DNA of 64,000 bases from Virgibacillus ndiopensis (GTDB lineage: Bacteria; Bacillota; Bacilli; Bacillales; Amphibacillaceae): assembly GCF_900187325.1 (NCBI RefSeq), contig NZ_FZMZ01000005.1, positions 620,001 to 684,000 of the forward strand, read 5' to 3'. The notes beneath the pieces were generated by a model. That model was not told the origin of the DNA. It made no database searches and saw nothing but the letters and a program-made list of their open reading frames with translations. The position numbers and the translations under genes are program-made. This document shows positions 18,072-27,492 of the stretch, piece by piece (position 1 is the stretch's first letter; every line of letters starts with the position of its first letter).

Positions 18072-18827
18072 TTAATTTTCCATTTTTTCTTTCATATCAT
18101 GTAATATTTTTTTCTCAAGACGAGATACTTGTACTTGTGATATTCCTAGTCTCTCTGCTACTTCTGATTGTGTTTTATCCTTGTAATAGCGTAAATATAC
18201 TATTAACCTTTCTCTCTCACTTAAATCCCTTATAGCCTCCTGCAAGGTTATCTTATCAAACCACCGGGTATCTTGATCAGCGATTTGATCTAATAATGTT
18301 ATTGGGTCACCATCGTTTTCAAAAACGGTTTCATGAATTGAATGTGGTGATTTAGAGGCCTCTTGAGCTAGGACAACTTCCTCAGGTGTAATTTCCAAGC
18401 CATCTGCTATTTCATTAATTGTTGGAGATCTCCCAAGTTGTTTCGTTAATTCATCTTTTTTCTTACGTATTTTATTACTTATTTCTTTTAAGGAACGACT
18501 GACTTTTATACTTCCATCATCCCTAATAAATCGTTGGATTTCACCAATGATCATTGGAACAGCATACGTTGAAAAACGAACATCATACGACAGATCAAAC
18601 TTATCAATTGATTTAATTAACCCAATACTGCCTATTTGAAAGAGGTCATCTGGATCATATCCTCGGTTAATAAAACGTTGTACAACAGACCAAACGAGAC
18701 GAATATTTTTTTCAACTAAGATATCACGAGCTTCTTTGTCGCCCTGTTGACTCTTATAGATAAATTCTTTTACCTGTTCATCGGTTAAGGCTTCCTTGCG
18801 GTTGAGATGCTTTACATTTACATCCAT
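18072..18827 (-). CDS. sigF: RNA polymerase sigma-F factor
   Basis: 251-aa sigma-70-family factor, the first forespore-specific sigma. Region 2 (DDLFQIGSIGL, FDLSYDVRFSTYAVPMI) and region 4 (ERERLIVYLRYYKDKTQSEVAERL, QVQVSRLEKKI) are intact. I choose the second ATG (MDVNVKHL) at 18827 because AGAGGG lies six bases before it, and the first ATG overlaps that site; B. subtilis SigF also starts MDV. It follows spoIIAB by ten bases. Activity is expected to be held by SpoIIAB and released by SpoIIAA. Confidence 0.97.
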   Translation of the reverse strand: MDVNVKHLNRKEALTDEQVKEFIYKSQQGDKEARDILVEKNIRLVWSVVQRFINRGYDPDDLFQIGSIGLIKSIDKFDLSYDVRFSTYAVPMIIGEIQRFIRDDGSIKVSRSLKEISNKIRKKKDELTKQLGRSPTINEIADGLEITPEEVVLAQEASKSPHSIHETVFENDGDPITLLDQIADQDTRWFDKITLQEAIRDLSERERLIVYLRYYKDKTQSEVAERLGISQVQVSRLEKKILHDMKEKMEN

Positions 18828-18837
18828 AGGCATCCCT

Positions 18838-19278
18838 CTACTTGCAAACCGTTTTATTTTTCGTCAATTGTTTCGTCATGTGTACTGTTGTTCCTGCATC
18901 CGGGGATGAAACGACGTTAACTGAGTCCATAAAGTTTTCGATAATTGTAAAGCCCATTCCAGACCGTTCTAATTCAGGTTTAGAAGTATACAATGGTTGT
19001 CTTGCTTCTTCAACATCACCTATCCCAATGCCTGTATCTTTTATTGTTAATTCTAGTTCCCCTTCCTGAATTGCACAATGAATGATAACCTTATGATTTG
19101 GTTCATTGTTGTAACCATGAATGATAGCGTTTGTAACAGCTTCTGAAACGACTGTTTTAATTTCAGTCAGCTCATCCATGGTCGGATCTAATTGTGTTAC
19201 AAAAGCAGCTACCGTTACCCTTGCAAAAGATTCATTCTCACTGACACTGGAAAATTCCACGGACATTTCATTCTTCAT
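18838..19278 (-). CDS. spoIIAB: Anti-sigma-F factor / protein kinase SpoIIAB
   Basis: 146-aa GHKL ATPase that binds sigma-F and phosphorylates SpoIIAA. ATP-binding motifs are visible: [11 protein letters not shown] (N box), DTGIGI (G1) and GMGFTII (G2 region). The ATG overlaps the spoIIAA stop by four bases, consistent with equal expression of the partner-switch proteins. Confidence 0.96.
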   Translation of the reverse strand: MKNEMSVEFSSVSENESFARVTVAAFVTQLDPTMDELTEIKTVVSEAVTNAIIHGYNNEPNHKVIIHCAIQEGELELTIKDTGIGIGDVEEARQPLYTSKPELERSGMGFTIIENFMDSVNVVSSPDAGTTVHMTKQLTKNKTVCK

Positions 19279-19628
19279 GAAGCCACCCCCAAAGTAACTA
19301 ATGCATATTGTTCATTTTCCTCCAGACGAACAATTTTGAATAACCCCGACATTTCAAATAGACGTTTTACTGGTGGTGAAATAGAACAAACCACCAGTTC
19401 TCCGCCTAATTGCAACACTTCTTTATACCTGCCTAATATGACACCTAAACCAGAACTATCCATAAATGATACGTCTTCAAGGTTCAGAACAACATGCTTT
19501 ACTGGGTTTCTATACATCTTTTCTTTCCATTCATTTCGTAACGCCTCTGATTCATGATGGTCTAATTCACCAGACAGCCTTACGATTAGGACATCTTCTT
19601 TAACATCAAACAATGTTGAAAGACCCAT
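19275..19628 (-). CDS. spoIIAA: Anti-anti-sigma factor SpoIIAA
   Basis: 117-aa STAS-domain protein. The phosphorylated serine is Ser58 in [15 protein letters not shown], the canonical position. When dephosphorylated by SpoIIE it captures SpoIIAB and frees sigma-F. GGAGGAATATAA precedes the ATG. It is the first gene of the spoIIA operon and has its own sigma-H promoter just upstream. Confidence 0.96.
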   Translation of the reverse strand: MGLSTLFDVKEDVLIVRLSGELDHHESEALRNEWKEKMYRNPVKHVVLNLEDVSFMDSSGLGVILGRYKEVLQLGGELVVCSISPPVKRLFEMSGLFKIVRLEENEQYALVTLGVAS

Positions 19629-19661
19629 TTATATTCCTCCTCACAATTCGGTGTATGTGAT

Positions 19662-19691
19662 TAATTCTTTACCAAAAGGGTCAATTCCTGC
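19662..19691 (-). promoter_or_regulatory. Sigma-H promoter of the spoIIA operon
   Basis: Minus strand: GCAGGAATT (-35, 19683-19691) and AAAGAATTA (-10, 19662-19670), 12 bp apart, match the sigma-H pattern RnAGGAwww / RnnGAATww at every defined position. spoIIA is a known sigma-H target, so the call is firm. I saw no clear 0A box beside it. Confidence 0.85.
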
Positions 19692-19734
19692 TCGCCTGAC
19701 AAAAGAAGAAGAGATTCGACTAAACTTGTCCATT

Positions 19735-20916
19735 TTAGCGATATTTCACCATATCTTGAATTGTTCGCTTAAACAAAGTTAAAAATGATGCTGATTCCAT
19801 TGCTCTATCAATTACTAATGGCGTTTTCGATAGAATATCCTCCCCTTTTTTAACAATAAGGACTCCTACCTGATCCCCCTTTTTCATTGGAAGATTCATG
19901 TTTTCATTAAGCTTAACAGATGTGATAATATTTTCTGGCGGATTGCCCTTCTTGTAAAGGGTACTAATGGATTCAGAAGCAACAACATTAACATTGTTAT
20001 TTTCCGCTTTTAGCATCTTTAAGTTTGTAATTTTTTGTCCCTTTTCAAACAATCTTTTTGTTGCAAAATGGTTATAGGCATAATCTAACATTTGACTAAC
20101 CATTTCGTTTCGATCTTTCGGCGTTTTTGCTCCCATTACTACCGAAACAACACGCATGTTATCCTTTTCAGCAGTTGCCGTTAAGCAATATTTTGCCTCA
20201 CTTGTATAACCGGTTTTCAGTCCATCTACTCCCGGATAAAACTTAACTAATTTATTGGTGTTGACCAACCAAAATTCATCTTCAGTACCTTTTCTCAAAT
20301 AATCTTCATATTTTGAAGTGTAATTCGTTATCGTTTCGTATTTTAATAATTCTTTGGCCATTATTGCCATGTCATACGCAGTACTGTAATGATTGTCTGC
20401 TGGTAAACCTGTGGTATTTTGAAAGTGCGTATTTTTGAGTTTTAATTCCTTAACTTTATCGTTCATTTTTTTTACAAATGCTTCCTCACTGCCGGCTATT
20501 CTTTCAGCCAGAGCTACACTTGCATCATTTCCAGAAGCAATAGCAATTCCCTTCAAGAGATCGTTTACTGTCATTTCCTCCCCGGCTTCAAGAAATATTT
20601 GGGATCCTCCCATCGATGCGGCACGTTCGCTTACTCGAACCTTTTCATCTAATTTCAATTTTCCTTGGTCAATCGCTTCCATAATTAGTAACAGTGTCAT
20701 GATTTTAGTCATGCTTGCTGGTGGTAATTTTTCATGAGCATTTTTATCATATAACAGTTTTCCAGTATCTCGTTCAATAAGTATCGCAGATTTTGCATTT
20801 GGTGCAAGGTTTAACTGATTAGATTCACTCACATTTTTTTCCTCACCAAATACAGGAATTGCTGAAACGAATAGTAAAGATAAAACCATGCTGAGTATTA
20901 ATACGTATTTTTTCAT
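19735..20916 (-). CDS. dacF: Forespore D-alanyl-D-alanine carboxypeptidase DacF
   Basis: 393-aa penicillin-binding protein with signal peptide (1-24), active site Ser68-M-T-Lys71, SGN (IASGNDAS) and KTG (GLKTGYT), and C-terminal beta domain. It adjusts cortex cross-linking from the forespore side, with overlapping function to DacB. Start ATG at 20916 follows GGAGGTAAGGAT; the longer frame to 20937 is unlikely. A weak sigma-F-like pair, GTTATA (20971-20976) and GGAAATCCTA (20946-20955), lies upstream. It precedes spoIIAA by 106 bp, as in B. subtilis. Confidence 0.93.
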   Translation of the reverse strand: MKKYVLILSMVLSLLFVSAIPVFGEEKNVSESNQLNLAPNAKSAILIERDTGKLLYDKNAHEKLPPASMTKIMTLLLIMEAIDQGKLKLDEKVRVSERAASMGGSQIFLEAGEEMTVNDLLKGIAIASGNDASVALAERIAGSEEAFVKKMNDKVKELKLKNTHFQNTTGLPADNHYSTAYDMAIMAKELLKYETITNYTSKYEDYLRKGTEDEFWLVNTNKLVKFYPGVDGLKTGYTSEAKYCLTATAEKDNMRVVSVVMGAKTPKDRNEMVSQMLDYAYNHFATKRLFEKGQKITNLKMLKAENNNVNVVASESISTLYKKGNPPENIITSVKLNENMNLPMKKGDQVGVLIVKKGEDILSKTPLVIDRAMESASFLTLFKRTIQDMVKYR

Positions 20917-20998
20917 ATCCTTACCTCCAAAAGTCAATATAACTTTAGGATTTCCATATTACTATTTTTTTATAACAAAAATTACCTATTAAAACCAC

Positions 20999-21029
20999 AA
21001 AAAAAGCGCACAATTATGTACGCTTTTTT
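20999..21029 (-). terminator. Terminator of the drm-pupG-pdp operon
   Basis: A-run, stem roughly AAGCGCACA/TGTACGCTT (one mismatch) and T-run in both directions. It starts 13 bases after the pdp stop on the minus strand, separating the salvage genes from dacF. Confidence 0.8.
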
Positions 21030-21041
21030 GTCCTAGTACTT

Positions 21042-22346
21042 CTATTTAGTAACTGTATCATAGATTAATGAAGGTGCTTTAACTTGCTGATCTGTTACCG
21101 TTATACTTTGATATAATTTGTTTTTTACTTCTTCGATCGAATCTTGATTTGCATGTATTGTAAGTAAAGGCTCACCTTCTTTTACATTGTCTCCAATCTT
21201 TTTATGAAGAACAATTCCTACTGCAAGGTCAATCACAGATTCTTTTGTAGCTCTTCCAGCCCCTAACATCATAGCAGCAGTTCCGACATCATCAGCAACG
21301 ATTTCCGCAACTGTTCCTGATTTTTGTGCAGGTAGTTCTATTTTATATTTTGCTTGCGGTAGTGAATTTGGATTGTCTGCCACACTTGAATCGCCGCCTT
21401 GTGATTCAAGGAAAATTTTAAATTGTTCAAAAGCCCTACCATTTGTCAGATTCTCTTTTAATTTGTTACGTGCGTCTTCAATACTTCCCGCCTTATTTGC
21501 TAAAACAACCATTTGACTCCCTAACGTTAAACAAAGCTCCGTTAGATCTCTCGGTCCTTTTCCTTGTAACGTATCTATTGCTTCTTTTACTTCTAGGGCA
21601 TTTCCAATAGCATTTCCAAGTGGTTGACTCATATCAGAAATTACGGCCATTGTGTTTCTACCAACGCGATTACCAATTGACACCATCGCATTAGCTAACT
21701 TTTTGGCGTCATCCAAATCTTTCATAAATGCACCTGCACCTGTTTTAACATCTAAAACAATCGCATCTGCACCTGCAGCAATTTTTTTGCTCATAATCGA
21801 ACTTGCAATTAAAGGAATAGAACTAACTGTTGCAGTAACATCCCGTAAACTATACAGTTTTTTATCTGCAGGAGTTAAATTACCAGTTTGCCCTATAACA
21901 GCCACTTTATTTTTATTCACTAAATCAATAAATTCATCACTCGTTATTTCAACATGGAACCCTGGCACTGCTTCCAGTTTATCAATTGTACCACCTGTAT
22001 GACCTAAGCCCCTGCCACTCATTTTTGCTACAGGAACTCCTAACGATGCTACGAGCGGCGCGAGAATTAATGTAGTTGTATCACCTACACCACCAGTTGA
22101 ATGTTTATCAACTTTTATCCCTGAAATAGCAGAAAGGTCAATTGTATCCCCAGAATTTACCATAGCAGTTGTTAATTGTGCACGTTCTTCCTCCGTCATG
22201 TCCTGAAAATAAATAGCCATCAATAATGAACTGACTTGATAATCTGGAATATCACCTGAAGTATATCCTTTTATAAAAAATTTAATTTCTTCTTTTGTCA
22301 GTTCTTTACCATCACGTTTCTTTTCAATGATGTCGTACATTCTCAT
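21042..22346 (-). CDS. pdp: Pyrimidine-nucleoside phosphorylase
   Basis: 434-aa thymidine/uridine phosphorylase that splits pyrimidine nucleosides with phosphate to base and (deoxy)ribose 1-phosphate. Signature [18 protein letters not shown] is present, with phosphate-binding KHSTGGVGD and the C-terminal domain typical of the family. Start is the ATG at 22346 ([10 protein letters not shown]), since AAAGGTG lies eight bases upstream; a GTG nine bases earlier sits inside that site. It follows pupG closely, forming a drm-pupG-pdp salvage operon; in B. subtilis pdp sits elsewhere. Confidence 0.95.
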   Translation of the reverse strand: MRMYDIIEKKRDGKELTKEEIKFFIKGYTSGDIPDYQVSSLLMAIYFQDMTEEERAQLTTAMVNSGDTIDLSAISGIKVDKHSTGGVGDTTTLILAPLVASLGVPVAKMSGRGLGHTGGTIDKLEAVPGFHVEITSDEFIDLVNKNKVAVIGQTGNLTPADKKLYSLRDVTATVSSIPLIASSIMSKKIAAGADAIVLDVKTGAGAFMKDLDDAKKLANAMVSIGNRVGRNTMAVISDMSQPLGNAIGNALEVKEAIDTLQGKGPRDLTELCLTLGSQMVVLANKAGSIEDARNKLKENLTNGRAFEQFKIFLESQGGDSSVADNPNSLPQAKYKIELPAQKSGTVAEIVADDVGTAAMMLGAGRATKESVIDLAVGIVLHKKIGDNVKEGEPLLTIHANQDSIEEVKNKLYQSITVTDQQVKAPSLIYDTVTK

Positions 22347-22365
22347 TTTTATCACCTTTATTTCT

Positions 22366-23181
22366 CTATTGTGGTAGCGTTCTAATAATTTCTTTTACAA
22401 ATCGCAAAAAATCTTCTCTAACCTTTTCAGTTGTTTCAATTACTTCATCATGTGTCAATGGTTGATCGAGAATCCCTGCAGCCATATTTGAGATACAAGA
22501 TATTCCTAAGACTTTAAGTCCTGCATGACCAGATACAATGACTTCTGGTACCGTTGACATACCTACTGCATCTCCACCTAAAGTACGCAGCATTCTTATT
22601 TCTGCTGGTGTTTCATATGTAGGTCCCGTATTACCAACATAAACACCTTTTTGAACGGTGATACCTAAATTGTGTGCACAGTTTTCAGCATGCTTGATAT
22701 ATGATGTATCATATACTTGTGACATATCTGGAAAGCGAACCCCTAAGTCTTCATCATTCGGTCCAATTAGCGGATTAGTTCCCATATTGTTTATGTGATC
22801 TGTAATTAACATTAAGTCTCCAGGATTAAAATCTTTGTTTATTCCACCAGCTGCATTCGTTACGATAATAGATTCTATACCAAGCTCTTTCATGACACGA
22901 ACAGGAAATGTGACCTGCTTCATAGAATATCCTTCATAAAAGTGAAAACGCCCCTGCATCGCAATAACCTGTTTGCCTTCTAGTGTACCAATGACTAGTT
23001 GTCCCTTATGACCAGACACTGTCGATTCAGGAAAATGTGGTATATCTTTATATAAAATTGTAACCGGATTTTCAATTTTGTCCGCAAGAATTCCAAGCCC
23101 CGACCCTAAAATTAAGCCAATGGATGGAGTGGTAGTTAATTTTTCTTTTATTGAAGAACATGCTTCTTGTATTTGTTTCAT
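22366..23181 (-). CDS. pupG: Purine-nucleoside phosphorylase PupG
   Basis: 271-aa trimeric-type purine nucleoside phosphorylase, acting mainly on guanosine/inosine. Motifs: [10 protein letters not shown] (phosphate loop), [18 protein letters not shown] and the base-binding [10 protein letters not shown]. The second ATG (MKQIQEAC) is preferred: AGAGG lies nine bases before it and touches the first ATG at 23190; the resulting length equals that of the B. subtilis protein as I recall it. Second gene of the salvage operon. Confidence 0.94.
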   Translation of the reverse strand: MKQIQEACSSIKEKLTTTPSIGLILGSGLGILADKIENPVTILYKDIPHFPESTVSGHKGQLVIGTLEGKQVIAMQGRFHFYEGYSMKQVTFPVRVMKELGIESIIVTNAAGGINKDFNPGDLMLITDHINNMGTNPLIGPNDEDLGVRFPDMSQVYDTSYIKHAENCAHNLGITVQKGVYVGNTGPTYETPAEIRMLRTLGGDAVGMSTVPEVIVSGHAGLKVLGISCISNMAAGILDQPLTHDEVIETTEKVREDFLRFVKEIIRTLPQ

Positions 23182-23196
23182 TCTTTTCATCCTCTC

Positions 23197-24375
23197 TTAG
23201 CGAATATCTTTTAAAAAGCTTTTTCCATGCTTAGGCATTTCCACGTTAAAGTTTTCTGAAATAGTTGCGCCAATATCTGCAAACGTTTCTCTAAGGTCTA
23301 ACTGACTGCCTTCTTTTATGTTTGTATGATAAACAAGAAGTGGTACATATTCTCTTGTATGATCTGTACCATGATGAATAGGGTCATTTCCATGATCTGC
23401 TGTTATAATTAATAGATCATCATCGTTTAATCGATTTAGTACCTCTGGAAGTCTAACATCATAGGCTTCTAACGCTTTACCATAGCCTTCTGGATCACGA
23501 CGGTGACCATATTTTGCATCGAAATCAACTAAATTTAAAAAGCTAATTCCATGAAAATCTTTTTCCATACTTTCCACTAATTTTGTCATTCCATCTTCGT
23601 TATCTCTAGTACGTATAGCTTCCGTAACACCTTCACCATCATAAATATCGGAAATTTTGCCTAACGCAATAACATCATAATTAGCATCTTTCAACTCATT
23701 CATAACGGTGCGGCCAAAAGGTTTTAAAGCGTAGTCATGTCTATTCGCCGTACGTTCGAATGCACCAGGATTTCCTACAAACGGTCTTGCAATTACACGG
23801 CCAACCATGTACTTTTCATCCAGTGTAAGTTCACGGGCAATCTCACATATGCGGTATAATTCTTCAATTGGTACAATATCTTCATGTGCAGCAATTTGTA
23901 ATACAGAATCTGCAGACGTATAAACGATTAATGCTCCCGTTTTCATGTGCTCTTCACCTAACTCATCAAGTATCGCTGTTCCAGAAGCTGGTTTATTCCC
24001 AATTATTTTTCGACCTGTTTTGTTTTCTAATTCATTTATTAATTCATCTGGGAAACCTTCAGGAAAGGTGCGGAACGGCTGCTGGATGTTTAAACCCATA
24101 ATCTCCCAATGGCCTGTCATCGTATCCTTACCATTCGATGCTTCTTGCATTTTAGTAAAATAAGCCATTGGTTGCGATTGTTTTTCAATGCCATTAATTT
24201 GCCTAATATTGCTTAATCCGAGTTTAGCCATATTAGGCATATCGAGACCATTCATACGCTCTGCTATGTGACCTAATGTATCTGCACCATTATCATTAAA
24301 TTGTTCTGCATCTGGTGCTTCACCAATTCCTACAGAATCCATAACAACTAAAAATACGCGTTTAAAATTTTTCAT
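23197..24375 (-). CDS. drm: Phosphopentomutase
   Basis: 392-aa binuclear-metal enzyme that interconverts (deoxy)ribose 1- and 5-phosphate, feeding sugar from nucleosides to central metabolism. Metal-site motifs are seen: [13 protein letters not shown] at the N-terminus, [10 protein letters not shown] (phosphorylated Thr), [12 protein letters not shown] and TADHGNDP near the end. Start ATG at 24375 follows GGGAGGTAATATC; the longer frame to 24453 is not supported. First of the drm-pupG-pdp genes, downstream of xerD. Confidence 0.95.
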   Translation of the reverse strand: MKNFKRVFLVVMDSVGIGEAPDAEQFNDNGADTLGHIAERMNGLDMPNMAKLGLSNIRQINGIEKQSQPMAYFTKMQEASNGKDTMTGHWEIMGLNIQQPFRTFPEGFPDELINELENKTGRKIIGNKPASGTAILDELGEEHMKTGALIVYTSADSVLQIAAHEDIVPIEELYRICEIARELTLDEKYMVGRVIARPFVGNPGAFERTANRHDYALKPFGRTVMNELKDANYDVIALGKISDIYDGEGVTEAIRTRDNEDGMTKLVESMEKDFHGISFLNLVDFDAKYGHRRDPEGYGKALEAYDVRLPEVLNRLNDDDLLIITADHGNDPIHHGTDHTREYVPLLVYHTNIKEGSQLDLRETFADIGATISENFNVEMPKHGKSFLKDIR

Positions 24376-24467
24376 GATATTACCTCCCGTATTTATCTTC
24401 CCTTTTTCTCCATGTAATATGTCCATTTTACTATGTCGTATGATGTCAGACAACTATAAACAAAAAA

Positions 24468-25358
24468 TTATGCTCTTGGATGGTAAGACTTATAAACATC
24501 TTTCAATCTAGTTTTAGATACATGTGTATATATTTGTGTTGTAGAGATGTCGGAATGTCCTAGCATTTCCTGAACAGAGCGTAAATCAGCTCCATTTTCT
24601 AACAAATGTGTTGCGAAAGAATGTCGTAACGTATGTGGTGTTATTCTTTTCTTGATTCCGGCATCTTTTGCAATTGATTTAAGGATTTTCCAAAACCCTT
24701 GCCTAGTTAAGGCTCTGCCATGCTGATTTACAAATAACGTCTCTTCTATTCCATTTTTAAGTAGAATTCCACGACCATATTGTAAATAATTATCAACGGC
24801 TTCTTTAGCTACATCACCAAGTGGCACAATTCTCTCCTTTGAACCTTTTCCAAAGCATCGGACAAAACCCATCGTTAAATGAAGATCACTAACTTTTAAA
24901 GAAATTAATTCTGTAACACGTAAGCCAGTAGCATATAATAATTCAAGCATTGCCTTATTTCTAATTTGAAGTGGTGAATTACCACGAATTGCCAGTAATC
25001 CTTCCACATCTTGTGTTGATAGTATATCGGGCAATTTTCTTTCTTTTTTAGGTGTTTCAATATGTAAACTAGCATCTTGATTAACCATTTGTTCACTAAT
25101 TAAAAATCGATGGAATAACCGAATAGAAGAAATTGTTCGCGCAATTGTAGCTGCGGAATTTCCATCATCCTTTAACGTATATAAGAAACCAATAATGTCA
25201 CTTCTAACTACTTCATTCCATGTTGTTTTTTGTAGTACTTTTTCTATATAGTTAAGGTATTTACTTAAGTCTCGTTTATATGACTTTAGTGTATTGTCTG
25301 ATAAACCTCTTTCTACTTGTAAATAATGAAAAAAATCAGTCAATGCAGGCTTCAGCAT
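24468..25358 (-). CDS. xerD: Tyrosine recombinase XerD
   Basis: 296-aa site-specific recombinase that with XerC (CodV) resolves chromosome dimers at dif. N-terminal SAM-like DNA-binding domain (1-85), catalytic domain with Arg in [20 protein letters not shown] and [14 protein letters not shown] (His and nucleophile Tyr). It lies between yqzK and drm as in B. subtilis. Confidence 0.95.
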   Translation of the reverse strand: MLKPALTDFFHYLQVERGLSDNTLKSYKRDLSKYLNYIEKVLQKTTWNEVVRSDIIGFLYTLKDDGNSAATIARTISSIRLFHRFLISEQMVNQDASLHIETPKKERKLPDILSTQDVEGLLAIRGNSPLQIRNKAMLELLYATGLRVTELISLKVSDLHLTMGFVRCFGKGSKERIVPLGDVAKEAVDNYLQYGRGILLKNGIEETLFVNQHGRALTRQGFWKILKSIAKDAGIKKRITPHTLRHSFATHLLENGADLRSVQEMLGHSDISTTQIYTHVSKTRLKDVYKSYHPRA

Positions 25359-25363
25359 AGTTA

Positions 25364-25570
25364 TTACTCTCCCAATCGAAAAAATAAGTTCAATCGATCT
25401 ATAAAACTTTGATCTGCATTAAAAACTTTAACAGAAGGTCCTTCAGGTGAATCATAACGATGATACTGCTCATACTCATTATGCATGATGCGTAACCCAA
25501 AATAAAATAAAAATGTACATGCTACAAAAATCACAAAAACCTTTACTGTATCCCATACCATTCGTTTCAT
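25364..25570 (-). CDS. yqzK: YqzK-family membrane protein (DUF4227)
   Basis: 68-aa protein with one N-terminal TM helix (about 9-27) and a polar tail, matching YqzK in length and in its position between fur and xerD. Function is unknown. Start is the ATG at 25570, with AGAGGGG eight bases upstream. The gene ends five bases before the xerD start, so the two are probably co-transcribed. Confidence 0.8.
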   Translation of the reverse strand: MKRMVWDTVKVFVIFVACTFLFYFGLRIMHNEYEQYHRYDSPEGPSVKVFNADQSFIDRLNLFFRLGE

Positions 25571-25722
25571 TAGCATATCCCCTCTTTTAATTTAATACTA
25601 TTAAAAGATATGCCAAAAAAGAATAACAATATACATAAACTATGAAAAATAGATTTACTTAAAAAAGTCTACATCACCAAAATAACCCATATTCATCCAT
25701 TTGTAAATTGTTTAAATACGAA

Positions 25723-26117
25723 GGTAGTTTTCTAAAAGATTGTTGTTATTACACAAAATACATAAATGCAACATCAGTGCTAGAATGCTTTCTACAATTA
25801 CTTCCAATTCTCGCCCCGCCCTCCGCTCACCCGGACTAGTGAAATGGTGTGATTAGATTTTATATAACGTCCTACTCCAGCTAATGGTTCATAAACGTAT
25901 AACTAGCGAAGGAAAAACACGAAGACTCCTGCGGGAAAGCGAAGACGATGAGACCCCACAGGGAGCGGTCTTTGCAAGCGAGGAGGCTTAGCGCGAGCCC
26001 GCGGAAAGCGTAGTATTTTTCCGTAGCGATCGCGGGGTAACGAACATGACTTTTTAGTTACGGCGCAGTTTATTGAAACTACGAGGTTAAAAAGCAACAA
26101 AATTAATGAAAGGAGCC
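25723..26117. mobile_element. Miniature inverted-end element, copy 1 (395 bp, no ORF)
   Basis: Fills the yqzK-fur gap. The left end GGTAGTTTTCTAAAAG and right end ...TGAAAGGAGCC are imperfect inverted repeats and match the ends of the copy at 31725-32219. Flanking octamers AATACGAA and AATATTAA agree at 6 of 8 positions, a possible decayed target duplication. Inside is a GC-rich core (about 25904-26028) with its own inverted ends (GCGAAGGAAAAA/TATTTTTCCGTAGCG) and a second shared module at 25816-25850. The core resembles GC-rich intergenic repeats common in Bacillaceae. No transposase gene; a 65-codon minus frame here looks like chance. Confidence 0.7.
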
Positions 26118-26123
26118 AATATT

Positions 26124-26155
26124 AAAAAGCCTTTCTTCCTCAATCGAAAAAAGGC
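26124..26155 (-). terminator. Terminator of fur
   Basis: Minus-strand stem GCCTTT/AAAGGC with a long loop, then TTTTTAAT. It lies 18 bases after the fur stop and abuts the right end of the repeat element. Confidence 0.65.
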
Positions 26156-26173
26156 AATGTAATGTTTTAGATA

Positions 26174-26629
26174 TCATGTAGTTTTGACAGCTACTTTTTG
26201 ACACTGTTTGCAGATTCCATGAAATGTTAGGCGGTGGTCTTTCACTTGAAAACCCCAATCATTCTCAACAATTTTCTCTACATCACCTAACAAATCTTCA
26301 ACGATTTCTTCAACAGATCCACATTCAATACAGACCAAATGATGATGAAAATGCTCTGCACCTTCCTTACGTAGATCATACCGAGAAACACCATCACCAA
26401 AGTTTATTTTATCAACAATTTTCAATTCCGATAATAATTCTAATGTACGATAAACGGTTGCGAGTCCAATTTCAGGTGCTTTTTCTTTTACAAGTAAGTA
26501 TACATCCTCTGCACTTAAGTGGTCCTCTTCACGCTCTAGTAAAACTCTAACCGTCGCTTCTCGTTGTGGAGTCAGCTTGTAGCTTTGTGCATGGAGATGC
26601 TTCTTTATTCGCTCAATTCGATGTTCCAT
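26174..26629 (-). CDS. fur: Ferric uptake regulator Fur
   Basis: 151-aa Fur-family repressor. N-terminal winged helix (TPQREATVRVLLE, GLATVYRTLELL) and C-terminal metal domain with HFHHHLVCIECG and a second CxxC pair (GICKQCQ) for structural zinc. Position beside yqzK-xerD matches fur rather than perR or zur. It is a single gene with a full consensus promoter and a PerR-type operator upstream, so peroxide stress is expected to raise its expression. Confidence 0.9.
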   Translation of the reverse strand: MEHRIERIKKHLHAQSYKLTPQREATVRVLLEREEDHLSAEDVYLLVKEKAPEIGLATVYRTLELLSELKIVDKINFGDGVSRYDLRKEGAEHFHHHLVCIECGSVEEIVEDLLGDVEKIVENDWGFQVKDHRLTFHGICKQCQKVAVKTT

Positions 26630-26661
26630 GGCAAGTCTCCTCCCTCATATCCCCATCTTCC

Positions 26662-26706
26662 ATTATATGCACACTTGAAACGAGTGTCAAAGTATAATCA
26701 TTATAA
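26662..26706 (-). promoter_or_regulatory. fur promoter with PerR-type operator
   Basis: Minus strand TTGACA (26685-26690), 17 bp, TATAAT (26662-26667): a perfect sigma-A promoter. Directly upstream, GTATAATCATTATAA (26692-26706, plus strand) matches the Per box TTATAATnATTATAA at all but one position. fur of B. subtilis is a known PerR target. Fur's own box (GATAATGATTATC-like) overlaps in pattern, so autoregulation is an alternative. Confidence 0.8.
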
Positions 26707-26742
26707 ACTAATTTGATAATTTATATTATATAATAATTATTA

Positions 26743-27381
26743 TTATTTATATAGTGATTGAATTAATGATTCCATCGCTTCATTAGCTACAAATGCTTCC
26801 ATGACAGCAGCAATTAATGAACCTGCCAATAATAAGGTAAACATTGTAATATATCTACCAAACGGCTGAAGTATTGGTCGTGTGAACCTATGTGTGAACA
26901 GTTTACCGAGTAATGTTAGTGAAAAAATCATCGATAAACTGCCCGCCAATATATATATTGGAATGATGATTATATTTTGCGGTGCAATTGACAAAGAAGC
27001 TAGAAAAAGTCCCTTTAGTCCAAGCTGATTAACTATAAACCCTACTGAAAAACCAACTACTAATCCTTTTAAAAATAGTAAAATCCATACTATTGGTAGA
27101 CCTATCACAGACAAACCTAATATAAATAATAATACTAGATATTTGGCATGATAAAAGAAGCTACTCTTCAATATTTCGCTATTCTCAATTTGTTGATTGT
27201 CAGCAATTTGACCAAAGAAACGTTCTAAATAAAAAAATAAATCTAGTTTCTGTACAGTGTTCATGCTGTTAACAATTACTGCACCAAAAATAACACCTGT
27301 TAAAAACAAAATGATCATAAAAATGTAAATTGCGGCGTGTTCCTTTACGTGATTAAAGACATGAGTTCTTTTTTGGTACAT
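26743..27381 (-). CDS. spoIIM: Stage II sporulation protein M
   Basis: 212-aa polytopic membrane protein of the SpoIIDMP engulfment machine that remodels septal peptidoglycan. Visible: TM helix about 20-40 (FLTGVIFGAVIVN), three or four more helices, and conserved SIAPQNIIIIP. Start ATG at 27381 follows GGAGGATTCCA; the longer frame to 27438 is not supported. Gene order fur-spoIIM-yqxK-nudF is as in B. subtilis. Confidence 0.93.
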   Translation of the reverse strand: MYQKRTHVFNHVKEHAAIYIFMIILFLTGVIFGAVIVNSMNTVQKLDLFFYLERFFGQIADNQQIENSEILKSSFFYHAKYLVLLFILGLSVIGLPIVWILLFLKGLVVGFSVGFIVNQLGLKGLFLASLSIAPQNIIIIPIYILAGSLSMIFSLTLLGKLFTHRFTRPILQPFGRYITMFTLLLAGSLIAAVMEAFVANEAMESLIQSLYK

Positions 27382-27492
27382 TGGAATCCTCCATTCAACT
27401 ATAGGTGGTCTATAATTAAAAACTATGAAGAATTGCAATTAAAAATACCAAAATGTTTATTTTTAATAGGTTAATATTCCTTAAGAAAATAA

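Noticed and set aside
25903-26100. 65-codon minus frame within the repeat region
   Set aside because: Low-complexity Arg/Pro-rich translation of a palindromic repeat, no ribosome-binding site, and the matching region in the other element is not in the same frame.
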